A stretch of DNA of 64,000 nt from G963678095 sp963678095 (GTDB lineage: Bacteria; Bacillota; Negativicutes; Selenomonadales; Selenomonadaceae), in assembly GCA_963678095.2 (NCBI GenBank), contig OY782746.1:310001-374000 (forward strand). The letters are read 5' to 3'. The notes under the pieces were generated by a model. It did not search any database. It was not told where the DNA came from and was given only the letters and a program-made list of their open reading frames with translations. Made by a program: the position numbers and the translations under genes. Below are positions 33,497 through 41,908 of this stretch, piece by piece (position 1 is the first letter of the stretch; each line of letters begins with the position of its first letter).

Positions 33497-33805
33497 CCCC
33501 TTGCTATTTCCCGAAGCCTTGCTTATTTGCAGGAAAATTTCACCCAACCAATTTCACTGCAAGCACTTGCTGACATTGCAAAGCTCAGTAAGTATCACCT
33601 GCTGCGCACCTTTGTAAAAGTTGTGGGGATGCCACCGCATCTTTACCAACAGCAGCTTCGCATACAAAAAGCAAAAGTTCTACTCACTGCGGGCAACTCT
33701 GCTGCAACAGTTGCTATCGATACCGGTTTTGTCGATCAAAGTCATTTTTCCCGTCAGTTTAAAAAAATAACGGGCCTTACACCCAGTCTATATAAAAAAC
33801 TATGA
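33497..33805 (+). pseudogene. AraC-family regulator, C-terminal DNA-binding fragment
   Basis: The open frame starts after a stop at 33494 and encodes only the two-HTH AraC domain: PISLQALADIAKLSKYHLLR (first HTH), AATVAIDTGFVDQSHFSRQF (second HTH) and KKITGLTPSLYKK. The N-terminal sensor domain of about 170 residues is missing, and no ribosome binding site precedes the possible TTG at 33527. A remnant is more likely than a functional short regulator. The 288 bp upstream (33209-33496) show only the AT-rich promoter area of the hydrolase gene. Confidence 0.75.
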
Positions 33806-33846
33806 GCTAATCCTCCGCATCCGGACACTTAGCTCATCGTTTTTAT
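33802..33846 (+). terminator. Terminator between the AraC remnant and the sulfite reductase gene
   Basis: ATGAGCTAA (33802-33810) and TTAGCTCAT (33829-33837) form a 9-bp stem followed by CGTTTTTATT. It lies 66 bp from the convergent sulfite reductase stop. Confidence 0.65.
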
Positions 33847-33911
33847 TATATTTGCGCCTCTTTTATTTTGATACTCTTAATAAATTCCAATTTTCACGCT
33901 TCCGCCAAACC

Positions 33912-35498
33912 CTACACCGTATATTTTCCTACTAGATATTGAACAGCATCTTTGTTTTCGTCTAAAAAAACAATAAAGTCATCCGCATTTACTGCTGCTT
34001 TCAATTTCGCCAGCTCAAGTAAAAACGGTCCGATTTCCTGGCTTTTAATTTCACCATAGATATCCCCAAACCTAGCTCCAGGCTCACCAACAATCCCGCC
34101 CATTGACAATACATAGGTTTCAACAAGCTGTTCATCCATCCGTTTCCTACTCCCAACAAAACCTATTAATCCTTTTGGATGCTGGCCGCAGGAATTGGGG
34201 CAGCCAGAAATCAATACAGACGGTAATGCTGCTTTAATAGATTCTGTCTCCCCTTTAAAAGTATCCAAGATATGCTGTAACAGGCTTTGCGAATTGTTTA
34301 ATCCAAAATTACAAATTTCTGGGCCTACACAGGCAACTGTATTTTCGATTGGATAAATCGACGTATATTCTGAACTAACAGCCATTAGCTTTTCTAGATT
34401 TTCCTTAGACAAATCTCTTACAAAAAATCCTTGTGTCATTGTCAGTCGAAGAGAAGCTGGTTCAGATAACCCTCGTAGAAAAGAAACAATTTTATCAAGC
34501 TGATCGCCATGCATCACGGCTTTCGAAGGATGTACGTAAAGCGCATATTTCCCCGGCTGTTTTTGTGGAAATACAACCCCCTTAAGCCGTTCATCCCAAA
34601 GAGCATTCTCCCGGATTTTATTTAAAAACTTTGTAGTATCTAGTGCCTCGGTTTTATCAAGCTGCATCGTTAAATCTTCGCTACTCTCTTTAAGCACTTT
34701 TATTTCGTCAGTGATCTTATTTAAAAAAACGTCTTTTCCCAAACGCTCAACAACATATCTTAACCGAGCCTTGCTACGATTTGTTCTATCCCCTTCTCGA
34801 TAAAAAATATTTTTTAAAGCTTCAATGTAATATAGCGCTTGATCTGCTTCAATAAAACTGGCAATTAAAATGCCAGCTTTCGCATTTCGCCCCATACCAC
34901 CTCCACCATAAACAGAAAATCCTCTTCTGTTATTTTGAAGCTTGGCTATAAAACCAATATCGGTAACGGTTGCATTTGCCGTATCTTTTGTGCTATTAGA
35001 AAAGGCAATTTTATATTTTCTCGGCAATGTGAAGCTTTCTTTTTTTTGCATCAGATAATTTATCGCAAGCTTCGCATAGGGCGTAACATCAAAGGCTTCC
35101 TCTGCGTCAACTCCGGCAAGCGGAGAACATGTTATATTGCGAACTCCATCTCCGCCAGCTCCTTTTGTAATAAGTCCAAACGAAAGGAGGTCGTCAAGAA
35201 TCACCCCTAAATCTTCAAGCTTAGCATGATGTAGCTGGATATCTTGCCGTGTAGTAAAACGAAATTGAAGATTATACTTTTGCACAATTTTACTAATATT
35301 CCCCAGTTGATCTACGCTTATGACGCCACCAGCAATCCGCGGCCGAATCATATAGGTTTCACGTTTCGGACCTTCTTTATAAATCCCCATAATTGAAGTA
35401 TACGGTTTTAAATCATCGATTTTCTCAGCTTGATAATCACTTAACACGCGTTTAAATGTATTTATGCTTTCTATTAAGCTTGGTGTAATACCAATCAT
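33912..35498 (-). CDS. Siroheme [4Fe-4S] sulfite (or nitrite) reductase
   Basis: 528 residues, the length of single-chain ferredoxin-type nitrite/sulfite reductases. Two ferredoxin-like halves are seen: RPRIAGGVISVDQL and the GDGVRNITCSPLAG siroheme-domain motif. The cluster-binding cysteines are in CVGPEIC (C-x5-C) and CPNSC (C-x3-C), which together bind the [4Fe-4S]-siroheme. AAAGGGG precedes the ATG. As the last gene of the taurine operon, its expected role is reduction of sulfite released by the lyase to sulfide, for assimilation or electron disposal. Nitrite is excluded only by context. Confidence 0.82.
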   Translation of the reverse strand: MIGITPSLIESINTFKRVLSDYQAEKIDDLKPYTSIMGIYKEGPKRETYMIRPRIAGGVISVDQLGNISKIVQKYNLQFRFTTRQDIQLHHAKLEDLGVILDDLLSFGLITKGAGGDGVRNITCSPLAGVDAEEAFDVTPYAKLAINYLMQKKESFTLPRKYKIAFSNSTKDTANATVTDIGFIAKLQNNRRGFSVYGGGGMGRNAKAGILIASFIEADQALYYIEALKNIFYREGDRTNRSKARLRYVVERLGKDVFLNKITDEIKVLKESSEDLTMQLDKTEALDTTKFLNKIRENALWDERLKGVVFPQKQPGKYALYVHPSKAVMHGDQLDKIVSFLRGLSEPASLRLTMTQGFFVRDLSKENLEKLMAVSSEYTSIYPIENTVACVGPEICNFGLNNSQSLLQHILDTFKGETESIKAALPSVLISGCPNSCGQHPKGLIGFVGSRKRMDEQLVETYVLSMGGIVGEPGARFGDIYGEIKSQEIGPFLLELAKLKAAVNADDFIVFLDENKDAVQYLVGKYTV

Positions 35499-35572
35499 TC
35501 TATCTGCCCCTTTTCATAGCTGCTGCTGCTATATTTTATGATTTTATCTTATCGCCTTTTTAAATCTCAAAA

Positions 35573-36427
35573 CTAAACAACTGACGAATCCTCCATTAAA
35601 TACGGCCGGCCTAATGCTTTATATTTACCGATCCCGAGGCGATGATAGGGCAATTTTTCATAACTCACATGCGCTTTGTCTCTCAAATACTCCTCAATTT
35701 TTTGCAAATCCTCTAAGCTGTCGTTAAAAGATGGAATCATTGGTGTTCTTACGATTTTAGGCAAGCCCGGGAAATCACGACATAGCCGCTCAAAGTTTTC
35801 CAAAATTTTTTGATTTGATACCCCTGTATATTCTAGATGTTTATTGTTATTCATCGACTTGATATCAAATAAAATTGTATCCAAACATTCTGCTGCCCTT
35901 TTCAAAACCTGATAGTCTGCATATCCACAGGTTTCTATTGCCGTTGTAATTCGTCTTTTTTTAGCTTGTTGTAATAATTGAATCAAAAATTCACCTTGTA
36001 GTAAGGGTTCGCCACCACTGACTGTCAACCCTCCACTTTGTTTACGATAAAAAACACTATCCTTTTCCACGATCTCGAGGATATCTTGTAAACTGTACTC
36101 CATCCCTTCGGCCTTGAAAGCACTTGCTGGACATTCTGCGACACAAGCCAAGCAATTGTTGCACAGCTCACGATTAATCACTGCCTTGTCCTGGCTAGAA
36201 AAAGAAATGGCACTTTGCGTACAGATTTTTTTACATGCTTTACAAGTCTTACTGGTAAGGCACCGGTCTTCATAATAGGATACTTCTGGAAATGCATGCT
36301 GTGATTCGGGATTACAACACCATCGACATTGCATAGAACAGCCTTTAAGAAAAACGATGGTCCGAATTCCCGGACCATCATGTAAGGAATAATGTTGAAT
36401 ATTAAATACCATCCCTTTCTCTTGCAT
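35573..36427 (-). CDS. islB: Glycyl-radical enzyme activating enzyme (radical SAM)
   Basis: 284 residues. The radical-SAM cluster CSMQCRWC (C-x3-C-x2-C) is near residue 30; a ferredoxin-like insert with two clusters follows (CKACKKIC region and CNNCLACVAEC), and GGEPLLQG is the SAM-binding motif. This layout is typical of activases for choline, glycerol and sulfonate lyases rather than of PFL activase, which lacks the insert. The start is 3 bp after the lyase stop with GTGAGG inside the lyase end, so the two are translationally linked. It installs the Gly radical on the neighbouring lyase. Confidence 0.92.
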   Translation of the reverse strand: MQEKGMVFNIQHYSLHDGPGIRTIVFLKGCSMQCRWCCNPESQHAFPEVSYYEDRCLTSKTCKACKKICTQSAISFSSQDKAVINRELCNNCLACVAECPASAFKAEGMEYSLQDILEIVEKDSVFYRKQSGGLTVSGGEPLLQGEFLIQLLQQAKKRRITTAIETCGYADYQVLKRAAECLDTILFDIKSMNNNKHLEYTGVSNQKILENFERLCRDFPGLPKIVRTPMIPSFNDSLEDLQKIEEYLRDKAHVSYEKLPYHRLGIGKYKALGRPYLMEDSSVV

Positions 36428-36430
36428 AGA

Positions 36431-38920
36431 CTAAATAGCCTCACTTTGTGTACGCGCTATAATATCGTTTTGCAAATCATTCGAAAGCTCTGTAAAATAT
36501 GCGCTATACCCAGCAATGCGAACCAATAAACTTCGGTAATCATCCGGATTCTTTTGCGCGGCCAACAGGGTTTCCTGATTGATCACATTGAATTGTACAT
36601 GCCATAACTTTAGGTCACGCCAAGCTTCAATAAATTCAACCAATTTTTGTGTTCCAGCAGATCCTTGTACACAGGAAGGACTTAATTTAACATTCAAAAG
36701 TCTTGCTGCTCTTTCATGATATTGATAATTTTTTGTTGCAAAATTTGATAAAAGAACTGCAGTCGGACCATAGAGCTCGGCCCCTTGCGAGGCACTGGAG
36801 CCATCAGACAATGGCGTCCATGCCAGTCGCCCATTTGGTGTCGCACTAACCACTTTACCAAAAGGTACATGTGAGGTAAACGGCACATAGCGCAAATCCA
36901 GATTAACCCCTAATTCCTTAGAATACTGTTGGGTAAAAGCGAGTGCCTCCCGGTCTAGACGTTTCCCGATTTCATCTGCATAGGGGTCATTATTGCCGTA
37001 TTTAGGTGCGTGAAGAAGACGCTGTCGTATTGCTTCAAAACCTGCAAAGTTATTCTTCAAAGCTATTTTCAGCTCTTCCATTGTTACTTTTTTATCTTCA
37101 AAAACAATTTTCTTAATAGCTGCTAAAGAGTCAATCACCGTTGCATAGCCAATAAATTCAAAATAACCTAAATCAATACCTCCTTTAATATGTGGCTGGT
37201 GTAAATCAACAAGTGTCTCACGGCATAATTTATGCAGGGCTGACCCCAGCGGAGTGGCAAAATGCTCTGCTCGCAGGCGGATAATTTCATACTGCTGGAT
37301 AAAAGCATGCTTAAGAAAATTCTTCTGCTGGACCAGGTAGGCTGTAAGAAAATCATCAAAAGAACCAAACTTCTCGAGCTCACCTGTTTGGGGTCCGAGT
37401 TGTTCATCACCATATTTTTCCATGCGTCCATTATTAAGCGTCATTTCTAGCGCCGCCGCAAAATTAATATATGCATTCGGACTTGTATAGGTATCACGAT
37501 TTGGCATACGGCATTCGGCGCAGCCAGACACACTATAGTCATAAGCTTCAGCAAAGTCTGCCCCTTTGGATAACAGCAAAGGAACAACTTCTTCATCATT
37601 AATTAATTTTGGAAATCCTGAGCCCTCTTTAATGGTTTCAGCTACTTCAGCTAAATATCGTTGCGAGCTGCGTGTATGGATGCGTGCCGCCAAATCCGGA
37701 TAATTGAGAGGAAATTCTCTTTTGGATTTCAACAAAATATAGGTTAATTCATTGACAGCATCGTTTCCATCCGGTGTTTGTCCACCTATAGTTACTGCTT
37801 CCCAATGCGCATAACCTTCATTAAAGGCGCCACCAGCATTTGAAATATAAAGATCTATATACTGTGACATGGCCACCCATACACATTCAAAAATTTCCTG
37901 CACCCTTTCGTCATTAATAATCCCTTCAGCGATATCCTTTTTGTAAAATGGATATAGGTACTGGTCCATGCGGCCATTTGAAATAACGGTTCCTGTTTTT
38001 TGCTCTGCTCGCGAAAACATCTGTGTAAACCACTGCGCCTGTACAGCTTCCCGAAAATTAGTGGCTGGATACTCGGGCACTCGACGGCATATTTCAGCAA
38101 TTTCTTCTAACTCTGCCTGACGTTTTTTATTTTTCTCTGTTTCAGCTTGTTTAGCTGCTAAATCAGCATGGCGATTCGCCCACAAAACAATAGCATCACA
38201 TACGATTAGGATTGCTTCTAAAAAAGATTTCTTCGCTGTTTGATCTACAGGACTAAACAGATCCAGTTTTGCAATTTTCGCTTCGACTTCAGCACGAATT
38301 CCAGAAAATCCTTTATTTAAAACAAGCTCATAGTCATGTACCCATTGGATGGAGGATCGAAAAGATGCCGTTTCGTTTACAATAAACCGCGAGGTAAACT
38401 CATTATCCTGATTATATGTCAACGCTGCTGTCTCAGGTGTGAGCGCCTTGACTAAATCTTCATGGAAGGTCTTGCCTTTCCAATAAGGTGCAATTTCATT
38501 TATAATACATTTTGCATCATGGGGGGCTATAGAAAATGGCGACGTTTCGCGTTCTGGCAGTTGTTCAATCGCATCGCCTAAAATATCACCATCAAGCTCT
38601 GGGTACAACACCCCGTAGCGGCCTGTATTTCCTATTCTTCCTACCACTAACTGATCTTGATCAATATAAACTGTAGCGTTTTCAGCATAATAAAGCAGGG
38701 CTTTAGCCCAGCGTAAAATTAAAGGCTGTCCTTCTGTTTCCTTAAAGGAACGAGTAAAATACAGGCCGCGCTCAACATCAATTTGTGGTTTCTCCCCTTG
38801 CACGCGTTCTAATATTTTTAGCGCACGATTTTCAGTTTCTAATGCCCCCTCCTGCCTTCCACTCGCAATATTTGCTTGAATCCTTTCTTCTTGTGGTGAT
38901 AGGATCTTTTCTTCACGCAT
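36431..38920 (-). CDS. islA: Isethionate sulfite-lyase-like glycyl radical enzyme
   Basis: 829 residues from ATG 38920 (AGAAGGGTG upstream); the open frame continues upstream only through a gene remnant. The thiyl Cys and base Glu are in SGCAECRMPNRD (Cys467, Glu469) and the radical Gly in RIAGYSAYF (Gly804). Counting also places Arg188, Gln192, Trp373, Arg677 and Phe681, each one less than the residues I recall lining the isethionate pocket of Bilophila wadsworthia IslA. The enzyme would split isethionate to acetaldehyde and sulfite. Neighbouring taurine importer, aminotransferase and sulfite reductase agree. Sulfopropanediol lyase is the main alternative. Confidence 0.87.
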   Translation of the reverse strand: MREEKILSPQEERIQANIASGRQEGALETENRALKILERVQGEKPQIDVERGLYFTRSFKETEGQPLILRWAKALLYYAENATVYIDQDQLVVGRIGNTGRYGVLYPELDGDILGDAIEQLPERETSPFSIAPHDAKCIINEIAPYWKGKTFHEDLVKALTPETAALTYNQDNEFTSRFIVNETASFRSSIQWVHDYELVLNKGFSGIRAEVEAKIAKLDLFSPVDQTAKKSFLEAILIVCDAIVLWANRHADLAAKQAETEKNKKRQAELEEIAEICRRVPEYPATNFREAVQAQWFTQMFSRAEQKTGTVISNGRMDQYLYPFYKKDIAEGIINDERVQEIFECVWVAMSQYIDLYISNAGGAFNEGYAHWEAVTIGGQTPDGNDAVNELTYILLKSKREFPLNYPDLAARIHTRSSQRYLAEVAETIKEGSGFPKLINDEEVVPLLLSKGADFAEAYDYSVSGCAECRMPNRDTYTSPNAYINFAAALEMTLNNGRMEKYGDEQLGPQTGELEKFGSFDDFLTAYLVQQKNFLKHAFIQQYEIIRLRAEHFATPLGSALHKLCRETLVDLHQPHIKGGIDLGYFEFIGYATVIDSLAAIKKIVFEDKKVTMEELKIALKNNFAGFEAIRQRLLHAPKYGNNDPYADEIGKRLDREALAFTQQYSKELGVNLDLRYVPFTSHVPFGKVVSATPNGRLAWTPLSDGSSASQGAELYGPTAVLLSNFATKNYQYHERAARLLNVKLSPSCVQGSAGTQKLVEFIEAWRDLKLWHVQFNVINQETLLAAQKNPDDYRSLLVRIAGYSAYFTELSNDLQNDIIARTQSEAI

Positions 38921-38959
38921 ATTAAACAACACCCTTCTGTTTACCTTTTCATGCTCAAT

Positions 38960-39178
38960 AAGAAAAAACATACTATATGTTATAACTAAAAGTTTTTTCT
39001 CGCTCCTGAAAAAACTCTTCATAAATCCGATCTTTCTTAGATGAAATTCTGGATTTGTGCGGCTGCGCGGCACAGACAGCTCTATCCGATGAATTTTTTT
39101 AATTCTTCCTAGCTGGGCATCCATAACAAACACGCGTTGTCCCAAATAAACAGCTTCATCAATATCATCACACGTAAT
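38960..39178 (-). pseudogene. 3' remnant of a second TauB/SsuB-type ABC ATPase
   Basis: Between the intact ATPase gene and islA the minus strand reads DDIDEAVYLGQRVFVMDAQL, GRIKKIHRIEL and RSRTNPEF, which is the C-terminal end (after the switch His region) of a taurine/nitrate-type ABC ATPase. An in-frame stop precedes it and no Walker motifs remain. It differs from the end of the intact ATPase, so it is not a local duplication of that gene. By chance its frame is open into islA. It probably marks a recombination or gene-loss event during assembly of the operon. Confidence 0.7.
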
Positions 39179-39191
39179 TTAGCATAATAAT

Positions 39192-40010
39192 TTAGATACT
39201 GTACTCGATTCCTGTATGATGAATCATATCCAAAATTTTTTCTCGCATGCTGAAGAATTCTCCCGTGTACCTTGTTCGGTTATCATTATCATCTGTAATG
39301 TGATAGGTAAATGTCGGATTAAACTCTGCAATAAGCTTTCCTGGACGATTTGACATCACAAGCACTCTCGTTCCCAATGACAGCGCCTCATCAACATCAT
39401 GCGTAATAAAAAAAATTGTGTTGTTTGATTCCCACCAAATGGATCGTAATAGATGTTGCATTTGACCACGAGTCAATGCATCCAAGGCGCCAAACGGCTC
39501 ATCCATCAGTAACACACGCGGCCTATTGATTAAAGCTCTGGCAATAGCAACTCGTTGCCGCATTCCGCCTGACAGTTCATAAGGTTTATATTTTTTAAAA
39601 TCTCCTAATCCCACTTTCCCCAAATAGTTATGGACTAATTCCAGTCTTTCTTTCCGAGGAAGATTTCTCATCTTTAATCCAAATTCTACATTTGCTTCGA
39701 TACTAAGCCAAGGGTACAGCGGCGGTTGCTGAAAAACAACCCCGCGCTGCCAAGCTGGCTTCGTTATCGGCTGCTGGTCAATTTTTGCCGTCCCATTTGT
39801 TGGCGCTATGAACCCCGCCATGATTTTTAGCAGCGTGCTTTTTCCACATCCAGACGGCCCAAGTAAACACACAAATTCTTTCTCATACAAATTCAGATTT
39901 ATGTCATCGAGAACTTTAGACTCACGACCTGCATACGCCACATCTACATTTTCCAATTCAATAACAGGTATATGAGTTGCACTATTTTTTTTATTATCTA
40001 AACGATCCAT
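39192..40010 (-). CDS. tauB: Taurine/sulfonate-type ABC transporter ATPase
   Basis: 272 residues. Walker A GPSGCGKST, Q-loop FQQPPLYPW, signature LSGGMRQRVAIARA, Walker B VLLMDEPFGALD and switch His in FFITHDVDEAL are all present. The sequence style is of the NitT/TauT family. The C-terminus (after residue 215) departs from typical TauB. GGAGTGG precedes the ATG; 21 bp separate it from the binding-protein gene. It powers uptake of the sulfonate bound by the neighbouring lipoprotein. Confidence 0.88.
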   Translation of the reverse strand: MDRLDNKKNSATHIPVIELENVDVAYAGRESKVLDDINLNLYEKEFVCLLGPSGCGKSTLLKIMAGFIAPTNGTAKIDQQPITKPAWQRGVVFQQPPLYPWLSIEANVEFGLKMRNLPRKERLELVHNYLGKVGLGDFKKYKPYELSGGMRQRVAIARALINRPRVLLMDEPFGALDALTRGQMQHLLRSIWWESNNTIFFITHDVDEALSLGTRVLVMSNRPGKLIAEFNPTFTYHITDDNDNRTRYTGEFFSMREKILDMIHHTGIEYSI

Positions 40011-40031
40011 TATTATGCCACTCCAAATTTC

Positions 40032-41054
40032 CTATTTCAGGCTATTTTCAACAAAAAGCGGATTCACTGCTTTTTCAAAAGCTTCTAATGCTGGTGCTGT
40101 ATCAATTGCTTTTTGTTCAACCAAAAAATCGGCTGTATCCTTTAACGTTTTTACAAAATCGCCTTTTTTACTGCTTGTCCCTAAATATGCACTCGTCAAT
40201 TGCTCTTTAGCAGAAAGCCATACAAGCTCTTTCATTTCCTTTAGGCTTTCCTCATTGTCCAGTTTTAATTCCCGCGCAATCGATTTTGCAGCATTTTCAG
40301 GATCACTACTATACAAATCAAAGGCTTTTTCTTGAAGGGCTACATATTTTTTTACAATATCCGGATACTTTTGCGCAAATTCAGAGCGAACAATTCCGAC
40401 ATCTGCCGTAACAATCCCTTTTTGTGCTAATTCCCTGCTAGTCACAAGAATTTTCCCATCAGTTAAAAGTTTTCCTAGCGTCGGCTGCCAAACATAGGCT
40501 GCATCTATATCACCTCGTTGCCATGCCGCAAAAATTTCAGCTGGCTGCATATCTAAAATTTTCACATCGTTTGCACTTAACCCTTCTGCTTTAAGTGCGC
40601 TCAACAGGCTGTAGTGCGTTGTAGATCCTGAAGGAACGGCTACTTTTTTTCCTTTCAAATCTTTTATTGACTGTACATTCGCTTGGTTTTTTACAGCCAA
40701 GGCTTCATTATCGCCCTCTATATCATGAATCCAAAAGACTTCATACGGAATTCCTTTTGCAATACCGATAGCCGCTGGCGTAGAACCAAGAATTGCTATA
40801 TCAACACTTCCAGCCGCCATAGCTGTATTGACATCCCTACCTGAATCAAATTGTTTAAAATTCACTTTTACGCCCAGCTCTTTTTCGTACCATTCCTTCG
40901 CTACCAATTCATCATTGGGAATTGCCTGCAATCCGATTGTAATAGATTCTGGTTTTTCTACTGACTCTGCTTTTTTTACCTGTCCGCACCCTACGACCTG
41001 CAGCATAACCCCTACTATTAAAAATATACTTAAAATACCGGTTAGTTTTTTCAT
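40032..41054 (-). CDS. tauA: Taurine/sulfonate-type ABC substrate-binding lipoprotein
   Basis: 340 residues. A lipoprotein signal ends in the lipobox VVGC (Cys about 23). The NitT/TauT binding-protein fold follows: ITIGLQAIPNDELVAKEWYE, FKQFDSGRDVNTAMAAGSVD, and ILGSTPAAIGIAKGI, similar to taurine-binding TauA. AAAGGAG precedes the ATG. Anchored outside the membrane, it would deliver taurine or isethionate to the permease. Ligand choice between these rests on context. Confidence 0.86.
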   Translation of the reverse strand: MKKLTGILSIFLIVGVMLQVVGCGQVKKAESVEKPESITIGLQAIPNDELVAKEWYEKELGVKVNFKQFDSGRDVNTAMAAGSVDIAILGSTPAAIGIAKGIPYEVFWIHDIEGDNEALAVKNQANVQSIKDLKGKKVAVPSGSTTHYSLLSALKAEGLSANDVKILDMQPAEIFAAWQRGDIDAAYVWQPTLGKLLTDGKILVTSRELAQKGIVTADVGIVRSEFAQKYPDIVKKYVALQEKAFDLYSSDPENAAKSIARELKLDNEESLKEMKELVWLSAKEQLTSAYLGTSSKKGDFVKTLKDTADFLVEQKAIDTAPALEAFEKAVNPLFVENSLK

Positions 41055-41068
41055 GATAAAATGCTCCT

Positions 41069-41887
41069 TTATTCTTTCCCTTTCCAGGGAACAATTTTAT
41101 TTTCAAGAAAACGAAGGGCTGCATCGAGCAAAACCCCAGTGATTCCCATTGTAAAAATGCCAACAAAAATAACATCACTTAATAAAAATTTGCTGGCATC
41201 AAGTACCATCCATCCGACGCCACTTTCTGCTGCTACCATTTCAGCGGCAACTAAAGTAGTGTACGAAAATCCTAAAGCAGTTCGCAGCCCTATAAAAATT
41301 TCCGGCAAACAGGCCGGTAAAATAACATGGAAAAACACTTGTCGTTGACTGGCACCTAAAGTATATGCCCCTAAAATATAATCCTGCTTAATCTTTTTTA
41401 CGCCGGATATACATGCGAGGTAAACGGGGGCAAATGCAGCCATATATAAGAGCGTAATCTTCGACCCATTTTCAATTCCTAGCCATATGACAAGCATCGT
41501 ATAATACGCCAAGGGCGGTAACGGCCGATAAAATTCAATCAAAGGATCAAAAACCGCTCTTACTTTTGAGTTATATCCACTAAGCAGTCCAATAGGAATA
41601 GCTGTTACAATCACTAATAGAAACGCTGTAAGCAACCGCAACAGGCTATCTGCTAAATGCTGCCCCAGCGTGTTTCCTTTATAGCCATTGAGCAAAATAT
41701 CAATAAAGGTATGATACACTTTATCCGGCGATGGAATAATGACATCTGAAAAAATCTTCTGTGCTGTAAGTAGATACCAACAAAAAAAGGCAACAGCAAG
41801 TGTCATAAATGTAATAAAGTGTTCTACCTTTATACTTTTTTTCACTTTTCTGACTTGCCTTGGCAAAAACATTGATCTTAGCTCCAT
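41069..41887 (-). CDS. tauC: Taurine/sulfonate-type ABC transporter permease
   Basis: 272 residues, six membrane helices, BPD_transp_1 domain. The EAA-type loop that docks to the ATPase is visible around ASQRQVFFHVILPACLPEIF. An N-terminal basic segment (RQVRKVKKS) precedes helix 1. Spacing of 14 bp to the binding-protein gene and 21 bp to the aminotransferase gene places it inside the operon. Confidence 0.88.
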   Translation of the reverse strand: MELRSMFLPRQVRKVKKSIKVEHFITFMTLAVAFFCWYLLTAQKIFSDVIIPSPDKVYHTFIDILLNGYKGNTLGQHLADSLLRLLTAFLLVIVTAIPIGLLSGYNSKVRAVFDPLIEFYRPLPPLAYYTMLVIWLGIENGSKITLLYMAAFAPVYLACISGVKKIKQDYILGAYTLGASQRQVFFHVILPACLPEIFIGLRTALGFSYTTLVAAEMVAAESGVGWMVLDASKFLLSDVIFVGIFTMGITGVLLDAALRFLENKIVPWKGKE

Positions 41888-41908
41888 AAAAGTTCTTCCC
41901 TTCCGCAG

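Noticed and set aside
38921..39145. Longer start for the glycyl radical enzyme (75 extra residues)
   Set aside because: The extra part is an ABC ATPase remnant, and the ATG at 38920 has a ribosome binding site and gives the usual IslA length with matching residue numbers.
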